A DNA stretch of 64,000 bases, taken from contig NZ_JYOA01000017.1 of NCBI RefSeq assembly GCF_000955805.1, forward strand, positions 1 through 64,000. Reading direction: 5' to 3'. Positions within the stretch are counted from its first letter, which is position 1. Each line of letters opens with the position of its first letter. This DNA is from Pseudomonas sp. 21. GTDB lineage: Bacteria; Pseudomonadota; Gammaproteobacteria; Pseudomonadales; Pseudomonadaceae. The notes beneath the pieces were generated by a model that was given only the letters and a program-made list of their open reading frames with translations, had not been told where the DNA came from and ran no database searches. Below are positions 8,201 through 15,591 of this stretch, in pieces. Both the position numbers and the translations under genes were made by a program.

Positions 8201-10737
8201 ACCAACGTCGCGGCCAGCAGTGCCTGCGGCAATGGCAGCCACCAGCAGAGCAGCAGGCTGGCCAGGGCGAAGGGCACGACCAGCGACCGGCGCAGGTTGT
8301 CGAGCATCTTGCAGCGGCCGATCAACGGCATCGCCTGCGGCCCGCGCCAGTGGCCGAGCATCGACGGCAATAGCTGCCAGTCGCCGCGGGTCCAGCGGTG
8401 CATACGCCTGCTCGCCACATCGAAGCGCGACGGCGACTCTTCGACGACCTCGACATCCGACGCCAGCCCTGCGCGGGCGAAGATGCCTTCGAAGAGATCA
8501 TGGCTGAGCAGTCGATTGTCCGCGACCCGGCCGGCCATCGCGCGCTCGAAGGCATCGACGTCATAAATCCCCTTGCCGGTGAAGGAGCCTTCACCGAACA
8601 GATCCTGATAAACGTCCGACACCGCCGCCGCGTAGGGGTCCATGCCTGCCGGGCCGGAAAAGACGCGCTGGTACAACGAGCCCTCCCCGCCCATCGGCAG
8701 CGATGGCGTCACCCGCGGCTGGAGTACCGCGTGGCCGTTGATCACTCGCTGCTGCAGGGCATCGAAGCGCGGCTGGTTCAGCGGGTGGCCCATCTTGCCG
8801 ATAAGGCGCAGGGCCGCCTCGCGGGGCAGGCGAGTATCGGCGTCGAGGGTGATGACCAAGCGTACCTCGCTCGGCACTCGCGGCGGCTCTCCGGCAATCG
8901 CCACGAAGCTGGTATCGGTGGCGCCGCGCAACAGCCGGTTCAGTTCATGCAACTTTCCGCGCTTGCGCTCCCAGCCCATCCAACAGCCCTCGGCAGGGTT
9001 GAAGCAGCGCCTGCGAAACAGCACGAAGAAGCGCTGGCCGCCGGGACCCTGGCCGTAATGCCGATTCAGGCGGTCGATGGCCGCAGCCGCAACAGCGAGC
9101 AGCGGTGCATCACTGGGCAGGATCTCCTGTGGCGCGTCGACGCCATCGAGAATCAGCACGAAGGTCAGGTCACCGCCGATACCCGCGAGATGGTGGACCT
9201 CCAGCCGCTCGATCTGCTCCAGCAGATCGGCCTCAGTGGTCAGCAAGGTCGGCACCGCCACCACGGTGCGCAACGCCTGTGGCACGCCGGCCAGGAGTTC
9301 CAGCGCAGGCAGCGTTATCGCGCCAAAGCTCCAGGTCACCAAGCGGTTGATGAGTGCCGTGGCCACTTCGGTCACCGGAACGCAAAGGCAGGCCAGGAAG
9401 GCCAGCATCCAGCCCCAGGAGGGCGCAGGCTGATTCAGCAGATGGAATACGAATCCCAGCAGCACCAGGCTGAGCAGGCCGATGGTACCGATGTAGCCGC
9501 CCATGCCCAGGCGCACGCTGAAGCGATTCAGGCGCAGGTGCAGCGTCGGGCTGAAGCCGATGGCGCGCTCCAGCGTCGGGCGGCCTTCAGCAATCAGATG
9601 AAATCCGGGATCGAATTCACGGCGGGGGTCTTCACCTTCCGAATGATCGGCCACAGCCTGACGGCAAGCCTCCAGGGCGTGATCGACCACCTGGAGCTCG
9701 TCCAGGCAAGAGCCGCGCGCCAACTGTTCGATGGCGCTGCGATAGAGGTTACGAGTGGGAAAGTCCATGGCAGCGAAGTTGCTGCCGTCGCGCAGCCGCG
9801 CGTCGACCAGACTGACGTTCTCGAACAGCTGTGCCCAGTCGATATCGGAGATCAGGCGCATGCTGGTGATCACATTGCGCACTGTGACATTGGAGGCGCC
9901 CAGGCGCTGCTGCGCATGCTGGACCGCCGCTTCGACGCTGACGCCCTGTTCGTGCAGGCGCTCTTCGAGCCAACCCAGTGTCGGTGTCGTGCGCGGGTCC
10001 TGGTCGCGCATGCGTTTGGCCAGTTGGGCGGAGAACACCTCGGAAAGCGGACCAGTCGAGCGCGCGGCGATATCCGCCTCCAGCGCCGAGCGAGCGTGCC
10101 CTGGCGAGAGCAGGCGCTCGGCCAGGGCATCGGCATCGGCACGGGCTATGCGGCCGGCGCTGATCTGCTCGGCCAGGCGCCGCAGGTTCTCGATCAGGAC
10201 GATGCGCAGGGTGATCGCCACCGCCCACAGTTCGCCGATGGTCAGTGGCTGGACTCGCTGGTAGGCATGGATGAAGCGCTGCAGCAGCTCCACATCGAGG
10301 TGGCTGTCGGTGTGCGCCACGAAGGCCCAGGCCAGGCCGAAGACCCGTGGGTAGCCGGCGAACGGTCCATCGGCGAGCTTGGGCAACTGCCGGTAGTAGC
10401 CAGGCGGCAGGTCGTCGCGGACCTCACGGATCTGTTCTTCGACGATGTGGTAATTGTCCAGCAGCCACTCGGCAGCCGGTACCACACCATTGCCCCTTTC
10501 CAACTCGACAGCGCTGGCCCGGTAGGCAGCCAGCAGGACACGGGCGTTGTCATCCAGGCGCACATGCAACGGCAGTACACGCCTTGGCGTATCCGTCACT
10601 TGTTGTGCCAGGGCCAGGCTCTGCGCGTGCTGTTCGAGCCGTTCGATGCCGAAGAGTTCTTCGCGAACCGGTACCAGACTGTCCCAAGGAGGCTTCGATC
10701 GGCCGCGGCGCAAGGCCCGGAAATGGAGCGACATCAT
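2227..10737 (-). CDS. ndvB: Cyclic beta-1,2-glucan synthase-like protein (GT84/GH94)
   Basis: At about 2836 aa this has the size and module order of cyclic beta-1,2-glucan synthases (NdvB/ChvB/Cgs). They polymerise UDP-glucose on the inner membrane, control chain length and cyclise the product, which goes to the periplasm. The N-terminal part has membrane spans (near residue 415, around 835 and around 970) flanking a family-84 transferase domain with LDADTRLP (about 631) and TRGDWQLLP (about 784). A glycoamylase-like domain follows (SGSMFEYLMPSLVM near 1350). The C-terminal GH94-type phosphorylase region carries GDWNDGM (about 2517), the catalytic Asp motif. The ATG at 10737 follows GGAG with 7-base spacing; upstream in-frame codons lack one. 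It stands alone. It is not the short glycosyltransferase also called ndvB in P. aeruginosa. Confidence 0.9.
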   Translation of the reverse strand: MMSLHFRALRRGRSKPPWDSLVPVREELFGIERLEQHAQSLALAQQVTDTPRRVLPLHVRLDDNARVLLAAYRASAVELERGNGVVPAAEWLLDNYHIVEEQIREVRDDLPPGYYRQLPKLADGPFAGYPRVFGLAWAFVAHTDSHLDVELLQRFIHAYQRVQPLTIGELWAVAITLRIVLIENLRRLAEQISAGRIARADADALAERLLSPGHARSALEADIAARSTGPLSEVFSAQLAKRMRDQDPRTTPTLGWLEERLHEQGVSVEAAVQHAQQRLGASNVTVRNVITSMRLISDIDWAQLFENVSLVDARLRDGSNFAAMDFPTRNLYRSAIEQLARGSCLDELQVVDHALEACRQAVADHSEGEDPRREFDPGFHLIAEGRPTLERAIGFSPTLHLRLNRFSVRLGMGGYIGTIGLLSLVLLGFVFHLLNQPAPSWGWMLAFLACLCVPVTEVATALINRLVTWSFGAITLPALELLAGVPQALRTVVAVPTLLTTEADLLEQIERLEVHHLAGIGGDLTFVLILDGVDAPQEILPSDAPLLAVAAAAIDRLNRHYGQGPGGQRFFVLFRRRCFNPAEGCWMGWERKRGKLHELNRLLRGATDTSFVAIAGEPPRVPSEVRLVITLDADTRLPREAALRLIGKMGHPLNQPRFDALQQRVINGHAVLQPRVTPSLPMGGEGSLYQRVFSGPAGMDPYAAAVSDVYQDLFGEGSFTGKGIYDVDAFERAMAGRVADNRLLSHDLFEGIFARAGLASDVEVVEESPSRFDVASRRMHRWTRGDWQLLPSMLGHWRGPQAMPLIGRCKMLDNLRRSLVVPFALASLLLCWWLPLPQALLAATLVILTQAIPPLLPIYCALLPARSGVRLRSHFAMLGADFRRALLQILLSLAFLPNDAWSMVDAILRTLWRMYVSQRNLLEWTTAAQSSRKPRPGWLGSYRQMAGGTALAASAGITGLALQPANWLLILPLTLLWLSAPLLAFYSSKPTQPSRRSGLEEDDATALRLCARRTWRFFETFVTPADNLLPPDNFQEQPRPVLAHRTSPTNIGLYLLSAVAARDFGWAGGLQTLERLEGTLAVLEKLPRSHGHFFNWYGTRDLRALEPRYLSSVDSGNLAGHLIVLANACEEWRASPLVEEARQGLLDTLHLARQAVAALPLAEDVGLLQVKDDVREIHRALTGPQSLDALLPALGHRAEKAVRCVAGLAPAGEEVGDLSFWFDALRRAFAEHSRDRRHGDEKALDRRLQALADTARRLALEMDFGFLLNQERKLLSIGYCVDDNRLDPSCYDLLASEARLASLFAIAKGDLPTRHWFRLGRTATPVPGGSALISWSGSMFEYLMPSLVMRAPAGSLLEQTNRLVVARQQAYGAALGIPWGISESAYNARDLEFTYQYSNFGVPGLGLKRGLAENVVIAPYATALATMVDAQGAQRNFDHLTAVGALGRYGFYEALDFTRSRLQDGESVAIVCSFMAHHQGMSIVAIANTLQHGRMRCRLHREPMIQASELLLQERVPRDVALGHPRAEEVTVAPSDTIADASTLRRVDAMLDGPPITHLLSNGRYALMLTASGGGYSRWGDIAVTRWREDATCDDWGSFIFLRDLQSGALWSATAQPGGQPVENGEVLFDEDHAEFIHRDAALLTSLEVLVSGEDDGEVRRVSLTNHGRRAREIELTSYAEVVLATPAADGAHPVFSRMFVQTEYLAEFGALVATRRLRSPDDPSIWAAHFAVVEGELIGETQYESDRARFLGRGRTLREAQAVLGHRALGNSQGSVLDPIFSLRLRLRVAPGKVARVAFWTLVASTREALLDLIDKHHERNAFERAKTLAWTQAQVELRDLGIDAEEAADFQRLAAPILYADYRWRAPQEALRRGAGRQSGLWPLAISGDLPIVLLRIDEIDDLSLLRQLLRAREYWRMKGLDVDLVIVNERASSYVQDLQTAIETAVRSSPSRQRSEGQASRGAVYTLRADLMTVEARELLNAVARVNLMARRGSIAAHLGRLPPAKPRPSAARHAPAALPLLPATEGASSDEPLEFFNGLGGFALGGREYNIILNNGHTTPAPWINVIANPAFGFQVSAEGSGYTWAGNSRDNQLSPWSNDPVIDPAGEAFYLRDEDSLALWGVTARPIRDAGLYRAAHGFGYSRFSHTAHGIEAQLLQYVPLDDPLKISRLTLRNTSGRPRRLSVTAYVEWVLGTARGACAPFILTGVDVDSGALLARNPWSIAYSERLAFADLGGRQSSWTADRGEFIGPAGSLSAPRALLGAAALSGATGAGFDPCAALQCIVELGVGESVEVLALLGQAGSDEEVRGLVERYRSIDLDAVLADVTRHWQQRLGTVQVRTPDRAMDLMLNGWLLYQTLACRIHSRSAFYQASGAYGFRDQLQDGLALSFACPELTRHHLLRAAGRQFVEGDVQHWWLEQTGQGVRTRISDDRVWLAYACASYIESSADLAVLDEMLPFLEGPQLHPGESDTFFQPMLAEESASLFEHCARGLDQCLEMAGAHGLPLMGSGDWNDGMNRVGVGGQGESVWLGWLLLHTLERFGALAEGRDEVRCVRWRKHSAALQLALEEHGWDGQWYRRATFDDGTWLGSAASDECRIDSIAQSWAVLCGGANPERAATAMASLERWLIRQDEGLALLFTPPFDQSPRDPGYIKGYPPGLRENGGQYSHAAMWSILAFARLGEGDKAAGLFSLLNPINHARTATEVECYRIEPYVVAADVYSVEPHVGRGGWSWYTGSAGWMYRAGVEGILGLRREGASLLIDPCIPLDWPGFDASVTVDSCHYSIVVASAGTHCRGIQRALLDGLSLVCGESPVRVPLAVGEHRLELFL

Positions 10738-11120
10738 GGCAATGCTCCGGAAGTGCGGCGGAAACCTGGCAGGTCGACACGAGCGCCAGGGTGGCACGTA
10801 CAGAAAAGGCCCCCTATGTCGGTACCCGGAGGCTCCTGAAGTGGGGCATACCTGACTCCAACCTTCGCAGACCAGGACTACGACGTCGGTGCGGTTGCGC
10901 ACTTAAGGGCCGCCTGAGGCTCGGCTCGGTGCCTGCCAGGCGCATTGATCATTCTTATCGCACTATTCCAATGAAAGGCAGGTCGTCTAATCAATGGCCT
11001 GTGTCATTGCCTCCCCCCACAGGAAACGCTGGTTCCGTTCCATGCATCGAATGCACGTCCAGCCCCCGAGCGCCGATACGTCTCAGGGCAATTCGCTAGT
11101 CCGCTGAAGAGGTGACTGTC
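10738..11120. other. Intergenic region upstream of the glucan synthase
   Basis: This 383-base divergent spacer holds the promoters of the giant minus-strand gene and of the small plus-strand gene at 11121. I see no convincing ORF, no strong sigma-70 box pair and no long inverted repeat in it. Confidence 0.5.
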
Positions 11121-11426
11121 ATGGAATCGAACGACATCAATGCACGGTTCTACGAGGACTTGCGCCATCTGATCGCGCAATCGGCGTTCACGCCGGACAG
11201 TCCGCAGGATGTGATCGCCCGCTACATCCTCGCCCATGGCTTTGCGGCGCTCTCCGAGACCCAGTTGCAGCAGTTCTGCACCGAGTTGCTACCCATGCTG
11301 GAGGAACTGGGAGTGGAGGCGCCGCATCAGATAGAGGCCACGTTGCCGGAGGAAACCGCGGCCACATCAGCCCGTGCGGAAGACCAGGCGCCGAGCTTGC
11401 CCGGGGATACTGGAGGCAAGCCATGA
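11121..11426 (+). CDS. Hypothetical protein (101 aa)
   Basis: The ATG at 11121 is preceded by AAGAGGTGA with good spacing. The N-terminal 70 residues look like a compact helical domain (NARFYEDLRHLIAQ, then VIARYILAHGFAAL and LQQFCTELLPMLEEL). The last 30 residues are disordered (Ala, Glu, Thr, Pro rich). No membrane segment or known motif is visible. It lies 96 bases before a receiver-domain gene on the same strand and may be co-transcribed with it. Confidence 0.65.
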   Translation: MESNDINARFYEDLRHLIAQSAFTPDSPQDVIARYILAHGFAALSETQLQQFCTELLPMLEELGVEAPHQIEATLPEETAATSARAEDQAPSLPGDTGGKP

Positions 11427-11522
11427 TGGGCGCCCGCACACCAGCAGAGGATCACATAGCCGAGCGCTCCCTGTCCCACGGGAGCTTTCAAGCATTGGCA
11501 ACCTGGACTGGATGACAACGAC

Positions 11523-11924
11523 ATGGGCAGTATTTCACCGCACATCCTCCTGCTGGAGGACGAGCTGACCGTCCGCATTCTGATGACGCAGATCCTGGCC
11601 AATCTTCTCGACGCGCAGGTCACCGCCTTCTCCAGCGCCGAAGATGGAATCGAGTACCTGAAGCAGCCGGACACGCGGGTGGATCTGATCATCACCGACA
11701 TTCAGATGGTCGGGCTGCTCGACGGCTACGACGTTGCCAGACTCTCTCTGCGGCACTGTCCCTCGACGCCCGTCGTGATCACCTCGGGACTCAATGGGCC
11801 GGAGCGCAGAAAGCCGCTCGAGAACTCGACGTTCCTGGCCAAGCCATGGGACCTCGCAACGCTCGAGGGCACTCTTCGTGCGCTCCTGGAACGAAGGACG
11901 CCTGGTGGTGAGGAGGAGCCCTGA
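11523..11924 (+). CDS. Stand-alone response regulator receiver (CheY-like)
   Basis: This 133-aa protein is one receiver domain without an output domain. The acidic pocket is E12 and D13 (LLLEDE), the phospho-acceptor is D59 (LIITDIQM), the switch residue is S88 (VVITSG) and the conserved lysine is K107 (FLAKPW). It probably relays phosphate from a histidine kinase that is not in this window. The ATG at 11523 is the first M and gives a standard receiver start. The upstream small gene is the only candidate partner nearby. Confidence 0.85.
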   Translation: MGSISPHILLLEDELTVRILMTQILANLLDAQVTAFSSAEDGIEYLKQPDTRVDLIITDIQMVGLLDGYDVARLSLRHCPSTPVVITSGLNGPERRKPLENSTFLAKPWDLATLEGTLRALLERRTPGGEEEP

Positions 11925-11937
11925 TTGCAATCGACGG

Positions 11938-12243
11938 CTACTGACACTCGAAGTCCAGGCTCTCATCCTCGGTAACTCTGCGTGCCGGAACCTGTGCTTC
12001 CTCTGCAGGCGGGGTGAAGACGAGGGCCAGCTCTCCCTGCAACGATTGACTGAGCGTTCTCAGCGCTTGCGCGCCTTGCAGGCAATGCTGGCCGATGCCC
12101 ACGAACGTAATCCCCTCCCCCTGCAGCAAGGACATGAGCTGAAGGCTGATGGAGCCCATGGCGGACCGAGAGAGTGCGCATGAGTAACCCGGAAGCCAGG
12201 TGTCGAGCATTTTCCCGGCAGCGATCAGTGACAATCTGTTCAT
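11938..12243 (-). CDS. Hypothetical protein (101 aa)
   Basis: The frame starts MNRLSLIAAGKMLDTW and contains a mostly helical region (AMGSISLQLMSLLQGEG, then CLQGAQALRTLSQSLQGELALVF). A GGAGG lies about 12 bases before the ATG, a little far. It is convergent with the receiver gene. No family is recognised, and overlapping frames are open on both strands, so this is a moderate call. Confidence 0.45.
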   Translation of the reverse strand: MNRLSLIAAGKMLDTWLPGYSCALSRSAMGSISLQLMSLLQGEGITFVGIGQHCLQGAQALRTLSQSLQGELALVFTPPAEEAQVPARRVTEDESLDFECQ

Positions 12244-12472
12244 GGGCTCTGGTGACCTCCATCGTAACCGGCAGCTGCACGATCAACGACGCGGCCTGCG
12301 CCGAACCACCGGCGTTTCTTTCACCCTGATCTGGCGATTGGCCTGCGGCACAGGGTGTGTCGTCATGGACAGCTGACGCCATGCCCTCCTGCAGAGAATC
12401 ACCGCATGCCGCCATTGGCGCCGCAGACCCGCCGCCACACTGCGTTTTCTGTAGTCATCCATCGATGGCGCA

Positions 12473-12715
12473 TCACTGGTCATGAACATCTCCGGCGCGG
12501 CCGGGCTTCGTGCCCTTCTCCGGTCGATAGGTCGGATTTCCAGCAGAATCGACCTCCAGCGATTGCTGGAGTACCGCTTCCGCTCTGGTCTTCGGATTGG
12601 AGTAGTTATCTGAGCCCGGCAAACGCGGCGCTTCGTTGCGTCTGCCTTGCGGATGAGTCTTCCCCTTGGGTTCAGCGGCGCCGCCATGGGGGCCTTGCTT
12701 GCCTGTCTGGTTCAT
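12473..12715 (-). CDS. Small disordered hydrophilic protein (80 aa)
   Basis: The product begins MNQTGKQGPHGGAAEPKGKTHPQGRR and is rich in Gly, Pro, Lys, Arg, Asn and Gln, with almost no hydrophobic residues, so it is probably intrinsically disordered and cytoplasmic. Such proteins in Pseudomonas are often stress-associated, but that is inference. The start at 12715 is supported by GAGG five bases upstream; the frame extends further upstream without a better site. It is divergent from the membrane protein at 12925, and the spacer carries an inverted repeat. Confidence 0.65.
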   Translation of the reverse strand: MNQTGKQGPHGGAAEPKGKTHPQGRRNEAPRLPGSDNYSNPKTRAEAVLQQSLEVDSAGNPTYRPEKGTKPGRAGDVHDQ

Positions 12716-12773
12716 GGTCGCCTCGCCGCGCTTCCCACTCCTGCACCTTGCAGAGTGTGGAGGGAGCGACAAT

Positions 12774-12795
12774 GACAACCTTTCACCAGGTTGTC
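12774..12795. promoter_or_regulatory. Inverted repeat between divergent small genes
   Basis: The arms GACAACCT and AGGTTGTC are perfect over 8 bp around a 6-base spacer. The repeat lies about 60 bases upstream of the minus-strand gene starting at 12715 and 130 bases before the plus-strand gene at 12925. It could be an operator or a leader hairpin; no T-tract follows on either strand. Confidence 0.4.
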
Positions 12796-12924
12796 GGTGC
12801 GGTAGCCCACTTGCGCTGGTCACCCAATAACGGGCACCGGTACGTGCGTTAACAGACGGACCGACGCATTGGCTTCGCGGATGCTGGAAACTGGTTCGAA
12901 AAGTCGCACTCCAGGAGAGCAACC

Positions 12925-13431
12925 ATGACCCACTACTGCCATCAGGTCTCAGGTGTGTTCACCCGACGATCACAGGCCGATTGCGCGAAACAGGACCTGT
13001 TGGGGTTAGGCATTCGTCTGGACCGAGTGCGCATATTCGACAACCAGGAACTGGTGCCCTCCGGGCGCCTGCGCGCGAAGAGGCGCCCCTTCAGGCAAGT
13101 CATCAAGGGCGTTGCCGTAGGGACGCTGTTCGGCCTGCTGGTCAGTGTGCTGTTCGCAATCGCGATGACGAACGCCGGGGCAGGCCTCTTCGGCGGCTCG
13201 CCGCTACTTGAATTGCTGGGCTGGGGTGCTGTCGTGGGAGGGCTGGCGGGCGCAGCAATCGGCGCTTCGGCGAACGTCAGCCAGGACGACCATCCCTTCG
13301 GGTACACCCTCTTGCCAGGAAATGTCGTTCTGCTTGCCGAGACCCACTCGGCGCGCGAAACCCTGCGCGCCTTCGAAGTCATCGAAAGAGCGCCCGGAGT
13401 CGGTGCGCACATGGACATCAGCCTGGTCTGA
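12925..13431 (+). CDS. Membrane protein with glycine-rich hairpin (stress-type)
   Basis: This 168-aa protein has a soluble N-terminal part (VSGVFTRRSQADCAKQDLLGLGI, resembling the alpha/beta unit of general-stress 17M/DUF1269-type proteins). Two glycine-rich membrane segments follow (about residues 60-85 and 95-115), then a C-terminal part ending in a second alpha/beta unit (VVLLAETHSARETLRAFEVIERA). The ATG has an AGGAG site upstream. A role in envelope stress is plausible but not shown. It is divergent from the disordered protein at 12473-12715. Confidence 0.7.
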   Translation: MTHYCHQVSGVFTRRSQADCAKQDLLGLGIRLDRVRIFDNQELVPSGRLRAKRRPFRQVIKGVAVGTLFGLLVSVLFAIAMTNAGAGLFGGSPLLELLGWGAVVGGLAGAAIGASANVSQDDHPFGYTLLPGNVVLLAETHSARETLRAFEVIERAPGVGAHMDISLV

Positions 13432-13525
13432 GTTGGCACATGACGACGCAGCGGGCGACTCCGGGCAGCCGACGAACAACAGCGTCAGGATGGCCCTCCG
13501 TGCGCCATCGCACGCTCGGTGGGGA

Positions 13526-13741
13526 CTACTCCTCCGAGGGATCGACCGGAGGCTTGGGCGGAGCCTGTGATGGTTCTTCAGCCGGATTAACCGAGGGCGG
13601 CAGCGGCGGCTGCTTCTTGTCGCGATCTCGAAATGAATATCGCTCGGCGGGAGAGCCATATTCACCGCCCGGCAGTGTGGGCCTGACACCACCACCGGTT
13701 GGCGACGGGCTGTCCGGAACTGTTCCCGGTTGTTTTTTCAT
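13526..13741 (-). CDS. Small proline-rich hypothetical protein (71 aa)
   Basis: The protein starts MKKQPGTVPDSPSPTGGG and ends in a Pro/Glu-rich tail (PPLPPSVNPAEEPSQAPPKPP). It is fully polar and low-complexity, with no signal peptide. The start at 13741 follows AGAGGTCGCC. It is convergent with the membrane protein at 12925 and resembles in style the disordered protein at 12473. Function is unknown. Confidence 0.55.
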   Translation of the reverse strand: MKKQPGTVPDSPSPTGGGVRPTLPGGEYGSPAERYSFRDRDKKQPPLPPSVNPAEEPSQAPPKPPVDPSEE

Positions 13742-13999
13742 GGCGACCTCTGGTGAACCGATCACTGCTAATCGCCAGGACGTACCGAAACGCCAGGCCA
13801 GCTCGGTGTTGACGGAATGCAACCATGGCAGGTCGCAACTCCTGGCGTCGGTACGCAAGCGCGCTTAACCCCTCACAAAGACCGGCAGTGCTCGCGGGGA
13901 CCTTCCCAGCGGATTGCTCCAGTGGTCTAGCGCACAGACAGACGAACGCCTCAGGCGCAATCTTCAAATGAGCGTTGCGCTTGAATGCGGGAGGACACC

Positions 14000-14986
14000 A
14001 TGAACCCCATCACCCTCTTCATCGTCATGGTTCTGACGGCCATCGGTGCCGTCCTCATCTACCTTGGCCACTCGGTTGTGGGCATCGTTGTGCTGGTGTG
14101 CGCACTGGTCGTCTCGCTGTCCCTCAAGATGGCCAATACCTGGCAGAAATTCGTCGTGTTGCGCGCAGGCAACCTGCAAGGCGTGCGCGGCCCCGGACTG
14201 TTCATGATCATTCCGGTCCTGGACAGCGTCGTCGCTGTGATCGACGAGCGAATCCAGACCACGGCGTTCAATGCCGAGCAGGCACTGACCCGCGATACAG
14301 TGCCGGTGAACGTCGACGCCATCATCTTCTGGCACGTGCACGACGCCCGCAAAGCGGCACTGGCTATCACCGACTACCGGCAGGCCATCGACCGGGTAGC
14401 ACAGACCTCTCTGCGGGAAATGATCGGCTCGTCGATGCTGGCCGCGCTGCTATCCGATCGACGCAGCTCCGATCAGCAGTTGTGCCGCGAGATTGGTGAA
14501 AAGACCCAGGAATGGGGTGTCACCGTTGGCTCGGTGGAGATCCGCGACGTGGCCATCCCGGTGGCATTGCAGGACGCCATGTCACGCCAGGCGCAGGCCG
14601 AACGCGAGAAGCAGGCGCGAATCATCCTGGGCTCCGCAGAAGCGGAAATCGCCGGACGATTCGTGGAAGCAGCCACGATCTATGCCGGCCAGCCTACGGC
14701 CCTGCAGTTGCGCGCAATGAACATCATCTACGAGACCACCAAGGAGCGCGGAACCACCATCCTCATTCCCAGCTCCATGGTCGACAGCATGAATCCGACC
14801 GTTGCCGTCGCAGCTGCGGTGGCCGCCCAGGCCGGTACGATCCGTGCCAGCGACGAACCTTCGCATGAGAGTCCGCGAGTCAATGTGCAGGCGAACATCG
14901 ACAGACCATCAACGATGGGGCGCAGCCAGGATGAACGCAGCACAGCGGGCGTGCACGCCGAACGGGTTGATGCAGCCGTTCCTTAG
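14000..14986 (+). CDS. Band-7/SPFH (stomatin-like) membrane protein
   Basis: The 328-aa product begins with two adjacent hydrophobic segments (about residues 4-22 and 24-42). The SPFH domain follows (WQKFVVLRAGNLQGVRGPGLF, then VIDERIQTTAFNAEQALTRDTVPVNVDAIIFWHV), then a helical flotillin/stomatin arm (AMSRQAQAEREKQARIILGSAEAEIAGRF) and a disordered tail. Family members assemble into membrane microdomain rings and often work with NfeD-type partners or proteases; none is adjacent. I chose the ATG at 14000 because GGGAGGA lies just before it, rather than the in-frame ATG at 13985. A short palindrome follows the stop. Confidence 0.9.
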   Translation: MNPITLFIVMVLTAIGAVLIYLGHSVVGIVVLVCALVVSLSLKMANTWQKFVVLRAGNLQGVRGPGLFMIIPVLDSVVAVIDERIQTTAFNAEQALTRDTVPVNVDAIIFWHVHDARKAALAITDYRQAIDRVAQTSLREMIGSSMLAALLSDRRSSDQQLCREIGEKTQEWGVTVGSVEIRDVAIPVALQDAMSRQAQAEREKQARIILGSAEAEIAGRFVEAATIYAGQPTALQLRAMNIIYETTKERGTTILIPSSMVDSMNPTVAVAAAVAAQAGTIRASDEPSHESPRVNVQANIDRPSTMGRSQDERSTAGVHAERVDAAVP

Positions 14987-14995
14987 ACAGGATTT

Positions 14996-15019
14996 GTCCG
15001 CTTCCGGCCAGAAGCGGAC
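14996..15019. repeat. Short palindromic repeat (GTCCGCTTC...GAAGCGGAC)
   Basis: Perfect 9-bp arms surround a CGGCCA loop, 10 bases after the SPFH stop. The arm matches the ends of the larger repeat family seen near 16.4, 17.2, 42.1, 51.4 and 54.6 kb. It may also act as a weak terminator. Confidence 0.6.
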
Positions 15020-15025
15020 ATCGAG

Positions 15026-15427
15026 GTGGTTTGGTTCTACTCTCTGGTCTTGATCCAGCTATGCGAGACGGGAGATTCGACTATCGCCCTGCATCCGCTT
15101 TTCCAATGCCTTGCCCTTGAGGGGCGCGCCCGCACGCTTTTGTTAATTGCCCACGAGGGTGAGCTCTGCGTGTTGGAGTTGATGCACGCCATGGGAATGA
15201 TCCAGCCTCAGGTTAGCCGTCATCTGGCCCACATGGTTCGCTGCGGCCTTCTCACATCTAAACGGGATGCTACTTGGGTGCACTACAGGCTCAACCCAGG
15301 TGTGCCTGTGTGGAGTCAAGAGATCGTTCAGAAGACACTGCAAGCGAACTTGGAATGGCTCAAGCCCTCGCTCTCGCGCTTGGCGGACATGGAAAATCGG
15401 CCATCACGCGCTTCCTCACCTTCATAG
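15026..15427 (+). CDS. ArsR-family winged-helix regulator lacking the second Cys
   Basis: The core from LHPLFQCLALEGRARTLLLI through QPQVSRHLAHMVRCGLL to ATWVHYRLNP is a typical ArsR/SmtB winged helix (133 aa from the GTG at 15026). Classical arsenite sensors of this type have ELCVCDL in the recognition region. Here the sequence is ELCVLEL, so one thiol ligand is missing and As(III) sensing by that site is unlikely. No arsenic resistance genes are nearby. The start is uncertain: the GTG overlaps its own GAGG, and in-frame TTG (15050) or CTG (15089) codons are possible. Confidence 0.75.
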   Translation: MVWFYSLVLIQLCETGDSTIALHPLFQCLALEGRARTLLLIAHEGELCVLELMHAMGMIQPQVSRHLAHMVRCGLLTSKRDATWVHYRLNPGVPVWSQEIVQKTLQANLEWLKPSLSRLADMENRPSRASSPS

Positions 15428-15591
15428 TCCGCCTTGGGTTGATAACAGATGTTGTAAAGCAGCAGCGCGAAGCTGTCGCTCATGGCTGCCCTCCCGCGCC
15501 TGCCCTATAGTCCGACGTTCGTTCCAGTTCTCTTCATGCTCTAAGCTGACATCAGCATTATCTGGCTCCCTCAATTAAGAAGGATGTTCGT

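Noticed and set aside
8398-10839. An 813-aa plus-strand open frame opposite the glucan synthase gene, with others at 4261-6207 and 6421-7656
   Set aside because: The minus frame shows clear GT84/GH94 motifs over its full length; the plus frames are GC-rich shadows with Arg/Gln/His-rich composition, no domains and no ribosome-binding sites.
10600-10902. The upstream extension of the glucan synthase frame to 10902
   Set aside because: The first 55 residues lack family character, and the ATG at 10737 has a well-placed GGAG.
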